Positions 8,646 through 11,124 of a stretch of 11,124 bases of DNA are shown piece by piece. Position 1 is the first letter of the stretch. Each line of letters starts with the position of its first letter. Under the pieces are notes generated by a model, which saw only the letters and a list, made by a program, of their open reading frames with translations, had not been told where the DNA came from and searched no databases. The DNA comes from JAFALX01 sp036378495 (GTDB lineage: Bacteria > Chloroflexota > Dormibacteria > Aeolococcales > Aeolococcaceae), in NCBI GenBank assembly GCA_036378495.1, contig DASUWI010000004.1:1-11124 (forward strand). The letters are read 5' to 3'. The position numbers and the translations under genes are program-made.

Positions 8646-9758
8646 TCACGGGACGATTCGGTAGAAGCGCCAGAAGGGGTGGTCAATCGGCAGCACCTCG
8701 ACGCCCTTGAAGCCGGCCCGCTGCGCGATCCCGCGCAGCGCATCGGGCCGGAGCAAGGTTCCCGGGGTGTCGCAGTCGGCATCGGCGCGGCTCTGGGGGA
8801 GGCACCAGAGCACGCTCGCGGTGGCGAAGAACGTCTCGGTCGGGTCGCCGATCAGCGGCTGCTCGCCCGCGCGCTCATCCATGACGATGATCTGACCCCC
8901 GGGCGCCAGCGCAGCACGTGCGCGGCGCAGCGCGTCGGCGGGCCGCGCCATGTCGTGCAGGCACTCGAAGAAGGTGATCACGTCGTACGTCTGCCCGCCG
9001 AAAGCGGTGGTCATCGCATCCGCGACCTCGAACGTGACGCGGTCGGTGAGCGAGCGCTCCTGCGCGTTCTGTCGCGCGTTCTCGATGCTGGCCTCGTCGC
9101 CGTCGTAGCCATCGACACGCACGTGCGGGAACGCACGGGCCAGCTCGATCGCAGCCCAGCCCGAGCCGCAACCAACGTCGGCGATCCGCGCCGGACGCGA
9201 CGTGTCGCGCAGCCGCGCGTTCACGTCAGGAATGGCAGGAAGCCACTCGGCGACTAGCGCGTTCACGTAGGCCGGGCGGTTCAACGACGACTGCGCCGAC
9301 ACCGCTTCGGGCGGGTACGCGCTGAGCGGGACGCCGGCTCCGGTGCGGAAGGCATCACGCACCGCGTGCACGGCGCCGCCCACCGCGGCTGCCGCCTCAC
9401 CGAGGCCGCCGAGGTACGCGGGGGACGTCTCGTCGACCAGGACCGTCTCCACCCCGGGTGCCAGACGAAAGGTCGCGGCGCTCATGTCGTCCGCATCGGC
9501 CGACACAAGCCCGGCGATCGTCTCCGCCTGGAGCCATTCGCGGACGTACCGCTCGTCAAGGCCTGTGCGCGAGGCGAGCTTCACGGAGGTCAGCGCCCCC
9601 TCGTCGGCGAGCGCTCGGTAGAGCCCGAGGCGCACGCCAAGGTAGACGGTGAGCAGGTGAAGGGCGCCCACGCCCTCCATGAACAGGCGCCCGCTGAGCT
9701 CCCCCACCGGGTCGGCAGCGTCCACGGCGGTCACCTCGGGTTCGGTTGCGACGGCCAT
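8646..9758 (-). CDS. Winged-helix-containing class I SAM-dependent methyltransferase
   Basis: Soluble methyltransferase, 370 aa, of the group built from an N-terminal winged-helix/dimerisation region and a C-terminal Rossmann SAM-binding domain (the Mycobacterium tuberculosis Rv2258c type). The N-terminal part, about residues 20-110, carries LGVRLGLYRAL (40-50) and SRTGLDERYVREWLQA (63-78), the helix-turn-helix portion. Motif I, the SAM glycine loop, is ADVGCGSGWA at 193-202, with the acidic strand end at DGYDGDE (216-222). YDVITFFECLHDM (258-270) is the motif IV region and LAPGGQIIVMDE (284-295) motif V. The C-terminus ends in VEVLPIDHPFWRFYRI. Start: ATG at 9756-9758 with AAGGAG 7 nt upstream. 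The substrate is unknown; such enzymes act on small molecules, and the helix-turn-helix part serves dimerisation rather than proven DNA binding. Isolated between a regulator gene and the SCP2 unit. Confidence 0.85.
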   Translation of the reverse strand: MAVATEPEVTAVDAADPVGELSGRLFMEGVGALHLLTVYLGVRLGLYRALADEGALTSVKLASRTGLDERYVREWLQAETIAGLVSADADDMSAATFRLAPGVETVLVDETSPAYLGGLGEAAAAVGGAVHAVRDAFRTGAGVPLSAYPPEAVSAQSSLNRPAYVNALVAEWLPAIPDVNARLRDTSRPARIADVGCGSGWAAIELARAFPHVRVDGYDGDEASIENARQNAQERSLTDRVTFEVADAMTTAFGGQTYDVITFFECLHDMARPADALRRARAALAPGGQIIVMDERAGEQPLIGDPTETFFATASVLWCLPQSRADADCDTPGTLLRPDALRGIAQRAGFKGVEVLPIDHPFWRFYRIVP

Positions 9759-9765
9759 CGTCGAT

Positions 9766-9771
9766 CTCCTT
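9766..9771 (-). promoter_or_regulatory. Ribosome binding site of the methyltransferase gene
   Basis: AAGGAG on the minus strand, 7 nt before the ATG at 9756-9758. It supports this start over the longer open frame that extends to 9818. Confidence 0.7.
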
Positions 9772-9812
9772 CGTGACGGGCGGACCCCGCGGCCCGCATC
9801 CACAGGAGACGG

Positions 9813-9831
9813 CGTCACGTCCGGCGTGACG
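9813..9831. promoter_or_regulatory. Inverted repeat between regulator and methyltransferase genes
   Basis: CGTCACG (9813-9819) and CGTGACG (9825-9831) form a 7-bp perfect dyad around a 5-nt centre. It starts 3 nt after the regulator stop codon and lies 55 nt before the methyltransferase ATG in a 76-nt gap. It could be a short terminator hairpin (no T-run follows) or a 19-bp operator for the methyltransferase. I cannot decide between them. Confidence 0.35.
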
Positions 9832-9834
9832 ATG

Positions 9835-11124
9835 TCAGGAGACTGTCCAGGAGGCAGGCCGCTCCGGCGCGTACGTGCACACCCGCCCGGTGGTCACCGA
9901 GGCGCGCAGGTGCCGGGCCAGCTCCGGATGCGTGCCGTCGAGCGCTCGTATCACGGTGGCGATTCTCGTCGTCACGGCGGTGCGCGCCCGTTCCCCGCGA
10001 TCGCCGAGGCGGCGGGCCCGCCCTCCGATGCCGAGGGCGGACTGCAGCGCCGCCATCAGCATGTCGCGTTCCGCCTTCGCGCTCGCGAGTCGCACGGGAT
10101 CAGCGGCGGCGTCCGCGTCGGCGATCGCATCATCCAGATCGCGGAGGCGCTCGCGATACTCGTTTCGGGCCTGCGCGTCGATCATCTCGACGCCGGCGTC
10201 GCGCTCCGGCAGGGCCGGGCCTCCCGCCGCGGCCACCAGTTCGAGCGCGGGAATGCCGATGCCGGGCCGGCTGACCAGCGCGGCAATGTCTCGCAGGCCC
10301 TTGCTGTCCCTGACCAGCGCCGACTGTCCTCGCCAGCGCACCTCCCACACGTCGCCGCGGCGAGCCAGCGCACCGATGTCCGGCTCGATCGGCAGTGATG
10401 CCGCGGCTGGCTTCCCGAACGACGTGCTCGCGCGCGTTTCGAGGAATCCGCGAAGGCGTTTCACCTGGTCGCCGACGCGCCCGAAGCAGGCGCCGCCGAT
10501 GCCGTCGATCGCCCACAGATCTTCGTACGGGCCCAGCGCGGCGAGTGCGGACTCGGCGGCCGGGCGGTCGCCCAGGAGGATCGCGGCGTCACCCAGATCC
10601 CACAGCGCCTCGAGGCGCTCCGAGTCGTCGTCGATGCCGGCGGGGCCGCGCTCCATCACCCGGTCGAGAAACGTCCGCGCCTCCTGGAGGCGACCGGCCT
10701 CGGCGTAGCAGGCAGCCAGCAGACACCAGGCCGGCGGGTACCAGTCCATGAGCCCGGCCGTCTCCGGCGGAAGCAGCTCGAGCGGCTCGCAGCCGTTCCC
10801 GCGGCTCCGCGCGATGGCGATCCGCAGCGTTGCAACCATCATCTCGCTGTTCGGGCTGCGCGCCACACGCGCGACGTCCGCCGCGACATCGCTCAACCGC
10901 TGCGCCTCGACGGCGTCGCCGCGCATGAGCGCTCGCGCCCCGCGCCAAATGGGCACCGGCCACTGCAGGAGCGGCACATGCAGCCGCGAAGCCACGGAGT
11001 CGTACTCCACGATCTCGCGGTCAACCGCAGCGAAATCGCCGCGTTCCATCATGACGATCACGCGAAGCCGGCGCGCCAGCAGCACCAGGTGCGGGTTGCC
11101 GGACTCGCGCGCGAGCGTGAGCAT
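9835..11124 (-). CDS. C-terminal part of a large AAA-ATPase/TPR-type regulatory protein (5' end outside window)
   Basis: The last 429 or so codons of a protein that continues past the right edge; the ATG at 11122-11124 lies in mid-repeat and is unlikely to be the start. Residues 1-215 of the fragment are helical TPR-like repeats, for example CLLAACYAEAGRLQEARTFL and WDLGDAAILLGDRPAAESAL. Residues 240-429 form a C-terminal module often found at the end of large AAA-ATPase/TPR or BTAD-like signalling proteins of actinobacteria and related soil bacteria. It opens with a strand-rich section (GDVWEVRWRGQSALVRDSKG), then a long helix rich in Arg, Glu and Asp (YRERLRDLDDAIADADAA), then GIGGRARRLGDRGERAR and a last section VTTRIATVIRALDGTHPELA, HLRASVTTGRVCTYAPE. 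I know of no assigned function for this module. The missing N-terminal part would be expected to hold a P-loop ATPase and perhaps a sensor or cyclase domain; that is inference. Confidence 0.72.
   Translation of the reverse strand: MLTLARESGNPHLVLLARRLRVIVMMERGDFAAVDREIVEYDSVASRLHVPLLQWPVPIWRGARALMRGDAVEAQRLSDVAADVARVARSPNSEMMVATLRIAIARSRGNGCEPLELLPPETAGLMDWYPPAWCLLAACYAEAGRLQEARTFLDRVMERGPAGIDDDSERLEALWDLGDAAILLGDRPAAESALAALGPYEDLWAIDGIGGACFGRVGDQVKRLRGFLETRASTSFGKPAAASLPIEPDIGALARRGDVWEVRWRGQSALVRDSKGLRDIAALVSRPGIGIPALELVAAAGGPALPERDAGVEMIDAQARNEYRERLRDLDDAIADADAAADPVRLASAKAERDMLMAALQSALGIGGRARRLGDRGERARTAVTTRIATVIRALDGTHPELARHLRASVTTGRVCTYAPERPASWTVS

Noticed and set aside
7271..8782. A 503-codon minus-strand frame spanning the dehydrogenase, the SCP2-like gene and their upstream gap
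   Set aside because: It is an off-frame reading of two well-supported genes; the product is low-complexity Arg/Gly/Ala with no domain.
11122..11124. ATG at the right edge as the start of the regulator
   Set aside because: The sequence after it is already inside TPR-like helices with no N-terminal domain, so the gene very probably continues beyond the window.

Overview
This window is GC-rich, gene-dense bacterial chromosome that reads as ordinary metabolic territory. All genes but one are on the minus strand. Acyl-CoA metabolism (propionyl-CoA carboxylase beta, a split-type methylmalonyl-CoA mutase large subunit, its epimerase, a 3-hydroxyacyl-CoA dehydrogenase and an SCP2-type lipid-binding protein), a Tat-type lipoprotein substrate-binding protein and an AAA/TPR-type regulator tail together point to a soil actinobacterium or a relative in Chloroflexota/Dormibacterota. 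The phylum is inferred and cannot be fixed from this sequence alone.

Layout from right to left, following minus-strand transcription. (1) 11124-9835: C-terminal part of a large regulator of the AAA-ATPase/TPR kind; its 5' part is outside the window. (2) 9758-8646: a winged-helix plus class I SAM methyltransferase with a good ribosome binding site, followed by a strong GC-rich hairpin. (3) 8457-7120: a two-gene unit of an SCP2-like lipid-binding protein and a 3-hydroxyacyl-CoA dehydrogenase, with a cluster of palindromes upstream. (4) 5929-7212: the only plus-strand gene, a GT87-like membrane glycosyltransferase; its 3' end overlaps the end of the dehydrogenase gene by 93 nt, tail to tail. (5) 5835-2110: the operon mce, mcm, pccB, divergent from the glycosyltransferase and apparently transcribed as a leaderless mRNA. 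(6) 1849-1: a dipeptide/oligopeptide-type ABC transporter, consisting of a Tat lipoprotein binding protein with its own sigma70-like promoter and the start of a DppB-type permease that runs off the left edge.

The genes in (5) form the core of the methylmalonyl-CoA route between propionyl-CoA and succinyl-CoA. PccB would carboxylate propionyl-CoA to (S)-methylmalonyl-CoA, Mce would epimerise it to the R form, and Mcm would rearrange it to succinyl-CoA. The biotin carboxylase/biotin carrier subunit and the B12-binding small subunit that these enzymes need are not in the window. The dehydrogenase/SCP2 pair fits fatty-acid or 3-hydroxyacyl-CoA turnover and would feed the same pool.

I found no CRISPR array, tRNA, rRNA, transposase, phage gene or defence system, and nothing I would call a new biological system. 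The points most worth a second look are the leaderless -10 element in front of mce, the 93-nt convergent gene overlap, the TTG-only start of the dehydrogenase, the palindrome cluster at 8552-8586, and the uncharacterised C-terminal module of the regulator.
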